Source: Heterodera schachtii (Eukaryota; Nematoda; Chromadorea; Rhabditida; Heteroderidae). Taken from it: DNA of 64,000 nt. Positions 1 to 9,791 of the stretch are shown piece by piece. Position 1 is the first letter of the stretch, and each line of letters opens with the position of its first letter. The stretch is taken from positions 1,057,035 to 1,121,034 of the forward strand of contig SIJG01000031.1 in NCBI GenBank assembly GCA_023374025.1. Direction: 5' to 3'. The position numbers and the translations under genes were made by a program. The notes beneath the pieces were generated by a model. That model was not told the origin of the DNA, ran no database searches, and was given only the letters and a program-made list of their open reading frames with translations.

Positions 1-138
1 TTACTAAACCGCGAGACGAGCATAAGGCCCCAGCAGAAAGAAATGTGTTAAATTTCTCTTACAGAGTCGGCCACCCATACTGTATTTTGTAGCCAGCTAC
101 TTACAGTGTTACAAAAGCCCATCCCAATTCTACAGTAC

Positions 139-1785
139 CCTTCCCCTGCTTCCGCCGCCGTCCTCCATTTTCGCTGTCGTTGTTGTTGTTGCTGGTGTTG
201 TTGTGCTTTCCTTTTTGTGCCGCATGAAGTCAATCAGTCTGTCCTGTACAATGTCCGGCTCGGAAGCAGCTTCATCCCCCTCATTTCGTGACTCTGTTGA
301 AATGGAGCGACCACCGCCAGCAGTGATCCACCGCTCTTAAAAATGCATTATCCCATTTTTTAATTTTTAAAAATCTTTTCTTTTATCTCCGAATGCTAAG
401 ATTTGGCACCACTGTTTTGGAAAAGGGCTGCTGCTGGCCAGCCCATTGAGGCCCAGAAAATTAGGCATGGAAAATTTGAGACTCGGCAAGACTCGGACCG
501 AAATTGACCTCCGAAAATTCGAGACTATAGCCTGGAAGGGATCGGGATCCCGGAAGGATTTCCTGGGACCCAATTCAGGCTTTTTTTAAAAAAAGGGGAT
601 CGGAATCCCGACAAATGAGTCCCGCCACCGCGCATTATGCGCGCTTTGCCAAAGGATGAAGCAGAATATTTGTGCCACACCGTTCGAGCCCCATAGATGG
701 AGGGGATGGTGTGCCGTTACAAATAAATCCACCCTCCCACATTCCCTCACTGTTTGCCAAGTGCGGATTTGTGGCCGATGCCCGCACTCCGTCGAATGCC
801 GTGGCGGATGTTCGCTGATCCTTGGCCAATTTTGCGTCGTACACGCGCTGCTCCCGCGGCACTTTGCTCATGTGGGAAAGTGAACGGGGCGTGGAGGAGC
901 CGAAGGCGTACGCCGTCCCCACTGCTCGTGCACGTCCTGCCCCGTCCCGGGCTTCTGTGCCAATATATCAATAGATACTAGGGCAAGGGCACAGAATATA
1001 AAAAAGGTAATTGATCGGTGGGACTTGAACCCTGGCATTGTGCCAAAAATTGGTGGCCTATCTTCCATTTGAAACATAGCACCTTTTGCCAATGGCATAA
1101 TGCCAAAAATTTCATTACAATCCCCTCTCGTGTCCATGTAAAATTGTCCGACTCTAAGCCAGAGATTCGGTGGATTTTTGGCATGGTTAGGAATTGTTGC
1201 ACACCCTTGACCAATGGCATATGCCAAAATTTCAAATTCGGTGGATTTTTGGCATGGTTAGGAATTGTTGCACACTCTTGACCAATGGCATATGCCAAAA
1301 TTTCAAATTCGGTGGATTTTTGGCATGGTTAGGAATTGTTGCACACTCTTGACCAATGGCATATGCCAAAATTTCAAATTCGGTGGATTTTTGGCATGGT
1401 TGGGAATTGTTGCACACCCTTGACCAACGGCATAATGCCAAAGATTTTAGATTCGGTGGATTTTGGCATGGTTATGAATTGTTGCGCACCCTTGGCCAAT
1501 GGCATAATGCCATAATTCGTTTCAACCCCCTCTCGTGCCAAAAATGATTGATGACTCTGTCCCCCTGCCCCCATTTCAAATTTGCCTGCTCTGCTGGACC
1601 TTTCGCGTCAATGGATTTTGCCTGCCTCATGTAGTAGATGATGTCACCCCGGCGCTTCGCCGTGTCCCCACCGCCTTGGTCCAGCTTCGCCTTCAACCCC
1701 TTCTTGGCACATTCGTTGACATGGTGGGAGATCTCGCGGGGTGTGCTGGAGCCGAAAACGAACGAAATTGGCACCGCTTTTCTGC
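139..1785 (-). CDS. Partial gene, protein with two FGSSTPR-type repeats (unrecognised)
   Basis: Three exons chain on the minus strand with matching phases: 1785-1600, 921-751 and 293-139. Exon 1 ends AAAG|gt and exon 2 begins after cag with TG, giving Val. Exon 2 ends in a single A and exon 3 begins AG, giving Lys. The first exon encodes F-V-F-G-S-S-T-P-R-E-I-S-H-H followed by a Lys-rich stretch. The second encodes Y-A-F-G-S-S-T-P-R-S-L-S-H and then V-P-R-E-Q-R-V-Y-D, so the motif is repeated. The third is acidic, then Thr-rich. Neither the start nor the stop codon was located; the gene continues left of the window and probably upstream. No signal peptide or membrane segment is visible, suggesting a cytoplasmic or cytoskeletal protein (inference). 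I do not recognise the family. The intron at 922-1599 carries a 71-bp tandem repeat. Confidence 0.62.
1165..1520. repeat. 71-bp tandem repeat in an intron, about 5 units
   Basis: Units beginning ATTCGGTGGATTTT start at 1165, 1236, 1307, 1378 and 1451, a period of 71 (last 73). Each of the first units contains the palindrome TTGGCATATGCCAA and the phrase GGAATTGTTGCACAC. Related half-units flank the array near 1080-1130 and 1490-1545. The array lies between the first two exons of the FGSSTPR gene. Confidence 0.9.
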
Positions 1786-4115
1786 CTGATAATGCTGCTG
1801 GCGGTGGTCGTGCCATTGGAAATGGCAATAATTTTTGAATTCTAACAAGGCGAATTGATGGGATGATTAATGTAATAATGGAATGCTAATTAGGGGGTAA
1901 TTAAAGGGATATATGTGTAATTTGGTCTCTCTAGCCTTGCAATGAATTTTAGGAGGGTTCCACAATCTTCGCACAAATTCTTGGTCCCAAACAATTTGAA
2001 TTTTATGCCGGTCACAACTTGGCACTAGTCCGTGATCACCATGGCAATCTCGGTCAAAATATGGAATAAATTACCTGTCTCGGGCCTTGAATAAATTGTT
2101 GGCCTGAGACTAATGATGTTAAGCCCCCAAAAGTGGCATTATCAAAAAGCGTGAAAAAACAGACGCAGACCCCGCCAAAAAAGAGGTTGCAAATTTCAGA
2201 GTGTCGGCATTTTAAACACCATGGCTTGATGCTCTCCAATCGTTTAAGTTTTTGCCTTGAACGCCCCCCCCCCCTGTGCCGTAAATGTTATCGCGGAATG
2301 GCATTGGCACTACGCACACAGCACCATATTCATTCATTGCTTTCCAAATGGTCGGTCCTCTACTGCTGCTGCTGGCCGTGTTTTCACCCCCAAAAATAAT
2401 AGGCGTTGCTAAATGGTTGCGGCTTTCGGCCCCATCGGCGGAGTCTCTCCTCCCGCCGCCCCCCGGGCGCCGCCGTTTTCAATTGACTGAACACAGCGAG
2501 GAAGGAGTACCAACCTACCTCCAGCAGAGGAGGCACAAAACCATTCGCCAACAATTTTGGGGACCCGGGGAATTTCGAAATTGGCGGACGGAGAAAAAAG
2601 CATGGGACGGGGACACATGAGGGGCTTGGATGAACAAAAATTTTATGGAATTGCCATGGCATTTTCAATGCTAGGCCAAAGGGCGTGGCCAATTGTGGGC
2701 CAAATTTTGGGCACTTTTTTTTGGTTTATCAAAAATTAAGTTATTAGAGAGTCCTCGTGTCAAATTTCGAAAAAATTTGGCCAAATCTCAAAAAGAAATA
2801 ATTAAAAAATGCATTTCTTGGCGCACTTTTTGTTTTTGCCATAAATTTTGAGATTGGCGAAATTTTTTGAAATTTTGTGGGCTGATAAAGCACACTTTAT
2901 CTTTAAAAAGGATAACAAGAATGGTAGATTTTGATAAAAAATATTTTTGGCACTATTTTGAAATTAAACCGTTATAAATAGTCGGCCAAAAAGTGATGTG
3001 TCTGAGTTTTCTTCAAAACCATTGCCCGCGGGCATTGGCAAATTAATTAAAAAACGGGGAAGGCAATTTAGGGCCATGGAAATTGAATTGAACAGAAAAA
3101 TTTGCCAAAGACTAGAAAATGAAGAGAGAGAGAGAGAGAGAATGAATATGATGAATGGAATTGAATGGGGAAAAAAGTCAATTACCGTATGCCGAAGGAA
3201 TGAATGGTTACTGTAGCAATTCTTCGGCATTCCAATTGCCAAGATTTCATATCTCAACGTTTCTTCATCAAAAAAGTACAAAAACTCTCGGGCTAGAAAT
3301 ATAGCAGCGATAAAAAATTTAGAAACCCAATTAAATTTTTATTTTAGAAAAAATTTTCAATTCTTAGGGGGTATATTTTCCCGATTTTATTGCATTTAAT
3401 AGAATTTTTCGAAAAAATGCCAAAAAAGGCATAATAAACGTAATTTAATAAACACGATTTTTCAAACAAAAAAAATAATGAACAAATCAAAGAGGATGAA
3501 AAAACGTATCAAAGCAACAATTTTCCATTCAAAAATTTGAAATGATTGGCAATTTGTCAAATGCAATTAATTGACTCCCACATAATTAATTAGGCGCTCT
3601 TTTCTCCGCTTCATTTGTTGATGGAGGTGGACACAATGGCCTAAATTAAGTGCAATTTGAAATTGATGATGAACACTTTAACAATGGCAAATGGTGTTCG
3701 TTGCTCACCGAATGCATTTATTGCCACCATAAAATCGGAAGAATATTCCGTTCAAATTGTTCATCGGATTCTCGTTAGTCCACTGAACCGTCTGCCCAAT
3801 TGGACACCGTCGGATTATCCATCGAAGAGCAAATCCAAGTGTGCCAATGGACTGTAAAAAAAAGAAAAAATTCACCAAAATTAAAAAAAACTGGCGTTCT
3901 GTTACCCTTACTTTTTGTCTTTATCTCTCCGTTTTATGTACTATCTCTTCAATTTTAACAATGTAAAAAACACTTTTCTCCGTCTAACTTTTACCTTTTT
4001 TACGCTTCCGATATTATAACAAAAAAAAACTATTCCTTTTCCTCCTCTCATTTTGGCGTACTATTTTCACGTCTCTCTCTATCTTTGGAAGTTTTAGCTC
4101 TGATTAGGAATTTGA
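1786..4115. other. Mostly gene-empty stretch upstream of the FGSSTPR exons
   Basis: Apart from the weak ORF at 2348-2620, this is AT-rich DNA with a (GA)n run at 3123-3142. A plus-strand ORF at 3657-3857 has plausible codon use but no recognisable family. The phrase GGCCTAAATTAAGTGCAATTTG near 3640 matches the 3' flank of the F-box-like genes, so 3600-4115 is probably the downstream region of the broken copy that ends at 4116. Confidence 0.5.
2348..2620 (+). CDS. Possible small secreted-protein ORF, 90 aa
   Basis: An ATG at 2348 opens a 90-codon frame whose first residues, M-V-G-P-L-L-L-L-L-A-V-F-S, resemble a signal peptide. A Pro/Arg-rich segment follows, then a charged C-terminus ending at TGA 2618-2620. 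The region is GC-rich relative to its surroundings. No intron, homologue or conserved motif is recognised. It could be an exon of a longer gene or chance, and I rate it weakly. Confidence 0.25.
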   Translation: MVGPLLLLLAVFSPPKIIGVAKWLRLSAPSAESLLPPPPGRRRFQLTEHSEEGVPTYLQQRRHKTIRQQFWGPGEFRNWRTEKKAWDGDT

Positions 4116-4566
4116 TCAGTGATTACTGATCAGACATAAGACATTTTGTTTTTCATTTGAATGTATTGGCATTTTGTCTTTCACGCCAATTATTTTTTGG
4201 CAATTTTTTTCATTTTTTACCGTCAATGTGCCTTCTTTCTCCATTGTCAACTTTTCTTGGGTTCGTTCGTTCACCAATTCAAATGGCACAATTGGCAGTG
4301 TCGCGGACAAATGTAATTGAATTGTGTAGCAGGCAGAAGACGAAGTGATGGCACAGAGAAATGCCTAAACAATTGAAAAAGAAAATCAAAAATTGCCAAT
4401 CCGAGACGTTTTACAAAAAATATGGCCATCAAAGGCGTAGACACGGGGGGGGGGGGGGGGGCTGATTGTGAGGGGGCTAAAGCCTCCACTCGAAACTAAA
4501 AAATAAAAAATTCGGAATTTTAAGCAATTTTCCTACAAATTGCATTAAATTTTCAAAAATTTTCCA

Positions 4567-4590
4567 GGCGGCGCCTAACGGCACCACCGG
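4567..4590. repeat. GGCGGCGCCTA-type hairpin repeat (one of at least six)
   Basis: The motif GGCGGCGCCTATCGGCACC, or close variants, occurs near 4567, 27303, 30657, 35625, 47069 and 60512. It is usually preceded by A/T-rich sequence containing AATCTGTTAACAAA and followed by a C-run. It can fold as a short GC-rich hairpin. It probably marks a dispersed non-autonomous element whose ends I could not define. Confidence 0.6.
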
Positions 4591-5285
4591 ACCCCCATTT
4601 CAGGCTACTAGAAACCGGACGGGATCGGGACCCGCTGAATTCTTTCGAGGTCCGCGGGATTAAATTCGGGATTCCGACCTCGGGATCTGTCCCGATCGCT
4701 TTTCCAAAATCTTCGGGATTGATCGGGATCCCTCCAACCCCTGTTGTGTCCGGTCTCTCTCTATGGCTAAGCCCTTGATGGTCAGAGCACCTCTTTGAAG
4801 TTTTTAATCCATTCGATTGGTGTTGAAGGGTAATGGTAAAATTTGCAACACAACAGCTTTGGCTGTCCATTCGTTGTCGGAGTGTGCAACCATTTGGACA
4901 ACGCTTGGCCAGCCGAAGTTGCATTTGGCCCATCAAAATCACTGAGCATCCCATCAGGGTACAAAAAATGGGAATCCATTGAATTCAGGTTCAGATCGGT
5001 GAGAATTGTTGGTGAAATGAGACGAAGCAAATTGTCCAAATGCTCAGCATTTGAAATGGTCAAATGGCAAATATTTGGCGCAAAAATGGGCCAAATTTCA
5101 CGGACAAAAACATTCCAAAGCGGCTGGACAGCGTCGTTGTCAGTTGAGGATATGTACAAATCCAATTTGGTGCCTTTGCTGTCCCAAATTTGCTTGTTGG
5201 CACGGAGAAATGCGACGACGGAATGGTCGATGTAACTACAAAAATGTGGTTTTACTGTTAAAAATGATGCTTATTATGTATTCCA

Positions 5286-5613
5286 TGTTGGAGCTGGATT
5301 TCCTGGACAAAATTTCAGATGCAGTAAAACCCAGGTTGCCGAAAAATGGCCTGGACCTGGATCCAGGAAAAATCCAGGCTCCTAGTTAGCTGGACCCAGG
5401 CATGGGCATAGACTTCTTGAAATTTGTTCTAAAAAGCAATTAATTGCGTAGGAACATCTAGACGTATCTATCTAATCCAGGTTTTTTCGTGTTTTGCTTG
5501 GTTTTTTTGTTGCCATTTTTGGCCTGATTTCTGGACAAAAACCCAGGCCCAGGAAAACTCAGGTTGACGAAAAATGGCATGAAACTGGACCCAGGAAAAA
5601 TCCAGGCCTACCT
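5286..5613. repeat. CCTGGA/TCCAGG array element inside an F-box-like intron
   Basis: Short tandem-like motifs CTGGACCTGGA, TCCAGGAAAA and CCAGGCCCAGG recur on both strands. Similar arrays lie at 19935-20165 (B4GALT7 intron 6), 48050-48300 and 57540-57720. Their placement in introns and beside pseudogenes suggests a non-autonomous transposon whose subterminal repeats are these motifs (inference). Ends and target duplication were not resolved. Confidence 0.55.
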
Positions 5614-5940
5614 ACAAAATCAAGGTCGATCTCTACTAATGCCTATTAATGAATTACTTAATCTGAAGGTTGCTAAAGCGGATTTTGTTGGGTAACGGAC
5701 GGTCGGGCAACGGAAATGGCACAGAACTGGCATAACTGGTGGTACTAACAAATAGTTCCGGTTTTGTTGTTCCCCTCTTGTCAAATTTGATCCGTTTCCC
5801 AATTGTCAATTCGCTTTTGCCATTGAAATGCGTGTCCACCAACGAATTGAAACGTGGCGAAAGAAGTGCCAATTTGAGGCCGAGTTGATTTACGACGAAA
5901 GAATGGGAGAGTGTCCATCCAAATATCGTTGCAAATCCAA

Positions 5941-6970
5941 CTGATAATAAAATAATCGACCAATTGCGAAATAAAATTGGGTACTTTTTTAGTTGTGTGA
6001 CCCCACCCCCCCCCTGAAATTTTCAATTAAAAAGTCATTTATGTTAAAATAAATATCATATTCGTGTGATCAGCGACGTTGGAAACCCCAAATTACGAAT
6101 TTTGGAATTTTTTTGAGGGGGGGGGGGGCAGCATAACCCGGAAGTACCGAACTTCATTTTGCAAAATTTCCGAACCCTAATTCGAACAAAAATTCGAAAC
6201 TATGTTTTCCTTATAATTTATGAATTTCGAGTTTTTGTTCGGGTCAAGGATTTTGAAAAATAAAGATCATTTATTTGAAAATTTCAAGGGGGGGGGGGCG
6301 GGTCATAAAACCGAAAGTACCAATGATTGAAAGGAATTAAAATTTAAATGCCCAATCAAATTTTTCAAAAACTCTCACATTTTTCTTAAACGACGACGTT
6401 CCATTTTGCTTCCAAAAGATGATGTCACAAATGAACCCGGCAAATTGTTGCTGATTTTGACTAATTGCTGCAGAAGAAATTAAGGTTTATTGCATTTTAT
6501 GAATCCAAAGGTATTTTATGAATCCAATCAATTGATAATACATAATATCTGCTTTTTATACAATAATTGTTTGTTTATGTTCGATTAAGTGCGCGCAAAA
6601 ATTTTAGGCATTTGCCTAAAAATCGCATCTCTAATTATTATTTTTATTTGGTTGTAAAAATATATTTTTACGTCCAAAAATATGCGGTTTAATTTTAGAC
6701 GCTGAATTTTGAATAGGTAAATAACTGAATTTAGAAAATTCAATATGAAATGCGAAAGCGCTGACAATCCTTTTAATTGGCTTGGATTTTAATCACACAT
6801 AAAAAAAAGAAATCATTTTTAGCATCGATTGGTCATCGTATCCTTTCCAATTCATTTCACACATTGATAACCCGCGATAATTTCTGCACACGATTCAACA
6901 GAATGTCCCCGTCACTTAATAATGGGAGAGGGAAAAATGATTATTTATAAATCAAATTCAAAAAAAACTT
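5941..6970. other. AT-rich stretch without a recognisable gene
   Basis: Contains G-runs at 6117-6128 and 6288-6298 and fragments of the GAACCCGAATTCGAACAAAA repeat family. Near 6588-6625 there is a palindromic TTTAGGCATTTGCCTAAA motif that recurs at 13859-13880, probably the tip of a dispersed element. No coding exon is supported. Confidence 0.5.
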
Positions 6971-6971
6971 A

Positions 6972-7375
6972 CTGAAGCAGTTTTTTGTACTGGTAGAATT
7001 TGTTGTCGGCCTGCCCCATTTCCACCACGTCTTTCACCGCGCGTCAATGCGACACAGATGAACATGAACAGTTCCTTGTCGATGAACTCTTTGCTGACCC
7101 CAAAGCATTTTCGCCATGACATCAAGACCGACCTGTGGAAATGAATGACAAACTGTCGTTTTACATTTTTTTTCAAAAAAAATTTATGGTCGATCACCGT
7201 TTTGTACGGTGACAAAAATGTTGGTATGACCGGACACGCATGGCAAGTGGCGCCTCATATAACGGTCCTGTTTCATGTACTGCTCCAGCTCGGCGAGTGC
7301 CATGAAGAACAGAGCGTATTCCGATCGGTAAAAGCAGCAAAAACTAATGTGTATATAAAGGCGATTCAAAACCAT
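6972..7375 (-). pseudogene. Degenerate exons of an unrecognised gene
   Basis: Two stretches on the minus strand read like real protein. 7350-7184 encodes A-L-F-F-M-A-L-A-E-L-E-Q-Y-M-K-Q-D-R-Y-M-R, and about 7135-6972 encodes K-E-F-I-D-K-E-L-F-M-F-I followed, in another frame, by V-K-D-V-V-E-M-G-Q-A-D-N-K-F-Y-Q-Y-K-K. The second has a cag acceptor upstream and a CAG|gtaag donor at its end, but the frame changes within it near 7045-7050. I do not recognise the family. A real gene with a sequencing error is possible. Confidence 0.4.
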
Positions 7376-7605
7376 TTCTCATTATTAAAACATTTTGTCT
7401 ATTGTCATTCTTTTTCCTCTCCGCTCTTTCTCTTTTTAACAAAATCCTGCACTTTTTTACTTTGGTCGTCGCGATAAAAAATCCCAGGGGAATTCCTTAA
7501 ATATTAATTGCAGTTTTCCAATATTTTCTGTTTACAAAATTTTTGTGTCAAAAAAGTGACATGCCCGTGATCACTGATCAGTAATCAGGAAACATAAAGA
7601 ATTAT

Positions 7606-7899
7606 GGGGTTGCTGATCACGAATCCGGTATCCATTTTGGCTAATTTCGAATCCCGGACCCGAATTCGAACAAAAAGTCGAAAATTCAAATTTTCAAATT
7701 TCCCATTTTTGGTTCAATATCGGCTTAAATACACGAAAACATTCTAGAAGTTAACAATTTTGCAAGAAAATATCATATAAGTCATTTTTAGACCAAAAAT
7801 GGGAAATTCGAAAATTTGAATTTTCGACTTTTTGTTCGAATTCGGGTCCGGGATTCGAAATTGGTCCAAATAGATACCGGATTCGTGATCAGCGACCCC
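7606..7899. mobile_element. Long-palindrome MITE (GATCACGAATCCGG family)
   Basis: A left arm from GGGGTTGCTGATCACGAATC pairs with a right arm ending GATTCGTGATCAGCGACCCC. The arms match over roughly 120 bp with few differences, so the whole 294 bp is nearly one hairpin. Other copies or half-copies: 23635-23720, 28220-28300, 43640-43850 (ankyrin gene intron), 59240-59340 and 63296-63584. No clear target duplication was found. Confidence 0.75.
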
Positions 7900-7985
7900 A
7901 TAAACCCCTGGAAACTTGTTTCTAGGGCAAAAAATTTTTTGAAATTTTTTTTTCAAAAAGGGGGGGGGGGACAAACTACAGTATA

Positions 7986-8398
7986 TTACCGCGACTTCTT
8001 CGTTGACGGTTTCTTCACGCGTCGACCAGGAGTGCGACTATTCGGGCCCGGCGCCTTCTTCTTCAGCGGTTGTTTCTTCTTGCGCGGCGTCTGGGGACGT
8101 CCTCCTCCACGACCGGCGGGCGAGCGGCGATTCTTCGGGCCTGGACGACGGAGGGGCAATGCTGTCCGAAAACGTCACTTTGGCTGCCTTTTCCTTCGCC
8201 GCTTTCTGTGTCGGGGGTCTTGGTGTTCTGTTGTCGCCCACGTCCGTCTCGTCATCAGAAAGACCTTAAAAACAAAAAAATTTTGTGGCGCCAAAATTCC
8301 CGCCTCGCATTAAACTCACTTGATGAGTAGCTGCTGTCGCTCGCCGACGGCGACCCGGAGTCGGACAACCCCAATGGTTCATTTGTGGGAGGCACGTT
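7986..8398 (-). pseudogene. C-terminal exons of an unrecognised basic, Ser-rich protein; frameshifted
   Basis: The upstream exon (about 8398-8320) reads L-S-D-S-G-S-P-S-A-S-D-S-S-Y-S-S and ends at a good donor, A|gtgagt. It joins in phase to 8264 (acceptor ttttaag), which continues L-S-D-D-E-T-D-V-G-D-N. After S-D-S-I-A-P-P near 8150 the frame hits a stop early, but the adjacent frame runs on as a Lys/Arg/Pro-rich tail (R-R-P-G-P-K-N-R-R, then P-R-K-K-K-Q-P-L-K-K-K) to TAA at 7986. One base appears lost. Composition suggests a nucleic-acid-binding or nuclear tail (inference). The family is not recognised. Confidence 0.42.
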
Positions 8399-9193
8399 TG
8401 GGGGGGGGGGGAATTAGAAGACAAATTAAATTGTGTTGAAGAAATGGTGGAGAAAATGATTTTTGAATCAAAAAGTGACCATATTTATATGTTTTTGAGT
8501 GTGATTTTCACAGAAAAGGGAAAATGAATGACCGGAAAATTTGTCGGCATATATAAATTTGGGTATAAAAGCGAAAAGTCACTGTCTATATTTCCATTTA
8601 GGTATCGAATTTTTTTATTACTTTATCAGGGGCTCGGATTGTATTTTATTTCGTCTTTTTTTTAATTTTCAAAAGTATTAGAGTGCCACGGGACCGGGAA
8701 TTTTGGGCAAACCCGGGACCGGGACCTTTTCGGTTTGAAAAACCGGAAATTTTTGGCTGGGAAAACCGGGAAAAAACCGGGACTAGTCCCGGTCGCGGTC
8801 AAAACCGGGACCTTGGTACTCAGTTGTACTCAGTTGCGTGTCCCGACATTTGCGGCCCCGACATTTGCGGCCCGACATTTGCGGCCCCGACATTTGCGGC
8901 CCCAGCCAATAACCGACATTTGCGGCCCGACTTTTGCGGCCCGACATTTGCGGCCCCGACATTTGCGGCCCATTTCTTAAGTGTTATTTCCCGACATTTG
9001 CGGCCCGACATTTGCGGCCCCAACCAATAACCGACATTTGCGGCCCCAAATTAATCATTTAAAAATTTAACAAAAATTAACCACTTTATTCAATTAAATT
9101 TTCAATAGAATCTATTATGATATGTCTATTTTTAACTATTTTTTGATCAGCACAAGAATAATTCCAGACGTTTCTCGTTAATAAGCGCATACA

Positions 9194-9731
9194 TTAATAG
9201 GATTGGCATGGATTTCTTCGATCTTCCGATTTTTTTGTCTTCGCCATCTTTTGCTGCTCGAATTTTATATTAAAATATGATTCAATTAACAATAAGCCCC
9301 TACTGTAGAAGCAAATCTCCGCCAAATTGTGCCGACCACTCTTTTGTACTTCTTTAAATAAAAATTCAGCATTAAAATTTTCGGCATCGATCAAAAATTC
9401 ACTGCTGTCAATTTGAAAAAGAATTGGGAAAAGGGGGTCAATCAACTCGGACATATCTTCAAACAAAAAAGTCAAATTGTGTTTCTGAAAACCCATGTAT
9501 ACCGTCATCGTCTCCGTCGAAAGCATCGATTAGCATTTCAACCAAGTCTTCAACAATTTTGGCTGTCGCTACTCCACCCAAAGCCCCAATTGTTGCACTT
9601 GTGATGGTGTGTGCATTTTTTAGACTTTTTAATGCATGGAACAGGCGGAACAAGCCACCTGCTGCCACGACAGGATGGCAAGTTGAATGAGCCGAGAAAA
9701 TAATTAGAAATAAAATTGGAAAAAAAAACAT
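9194..9731 (-). CDS. Two overlapping ORFs carried inside the MULE, the first with a signal-peptide-like start
   Basis: On the strand opposite the transposase, ATG at 9731 opens a 90-codon frame (to 9459) starting M-F-F-F-P-I-L-F-L-I-I-F-S-A-H-S, a good secretion-signal profile. It then reads I-T-S-A-T-I-G-A-L-G-G-V-A-T-A-K-I and an acidic D-G-D-D-D-G. The frame overlapping its end (9526-9194) continues with protein-like sequence, L-F-E-D-M-S-E-L-I-D-P-L-F-P-I-L and later E-N-F-N-A-E-F-L-F-K-E-V. One gene with a frameshift or unseen splice is likelier than two. It may be a second MULE gene or a captured host gene. No family recognised. Confidence 0.45.
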
Positions 9732-9791
9732 TTTTATTAATTCATAGGGTTTCTTCTCATATCCCGTGCTGGGCTTGATGATGAAGCATTA

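Larger units (their letters stand above)
4116..5940 (-). pseudogene. F-box-like family gene, broken copy
   Basis: Same family as the three intact copies at 49-63 kb. Recognisable exons are 5940-5658 (W-I-C-N-D-I-W-M-D-T-L-P-F-F), 5235-4791 (Y-I-D-H-S-V-V-A-F-L-R through W-I-K-N-F-K-E) and 4364-4116 (I-V-P-F-E-L-V-N-E-R-T). Lesions: compared with paralogues, exon 5940-5658 has one extra base near 5890, which shifts the frame, and the usual 11-nt starting exon was not found upstream. The first intron is enlarged to 422 nt by an inserted CCTGGA-rich repeat. The last exon stays open but its C-terminus has diverged completely after E-K-L-T. I call it a pseudogene; a sequencing error could explain the shift but not the missing first exon. 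Confidence 0.78.

Noticed and set aside
106..291. Plus-strand ORF with a Cys-rich run
   Set aside because: It is the antisense of a Thr/Gln-coding (ACA/CAA) stretch in the supported minus-strand exon 293-139.
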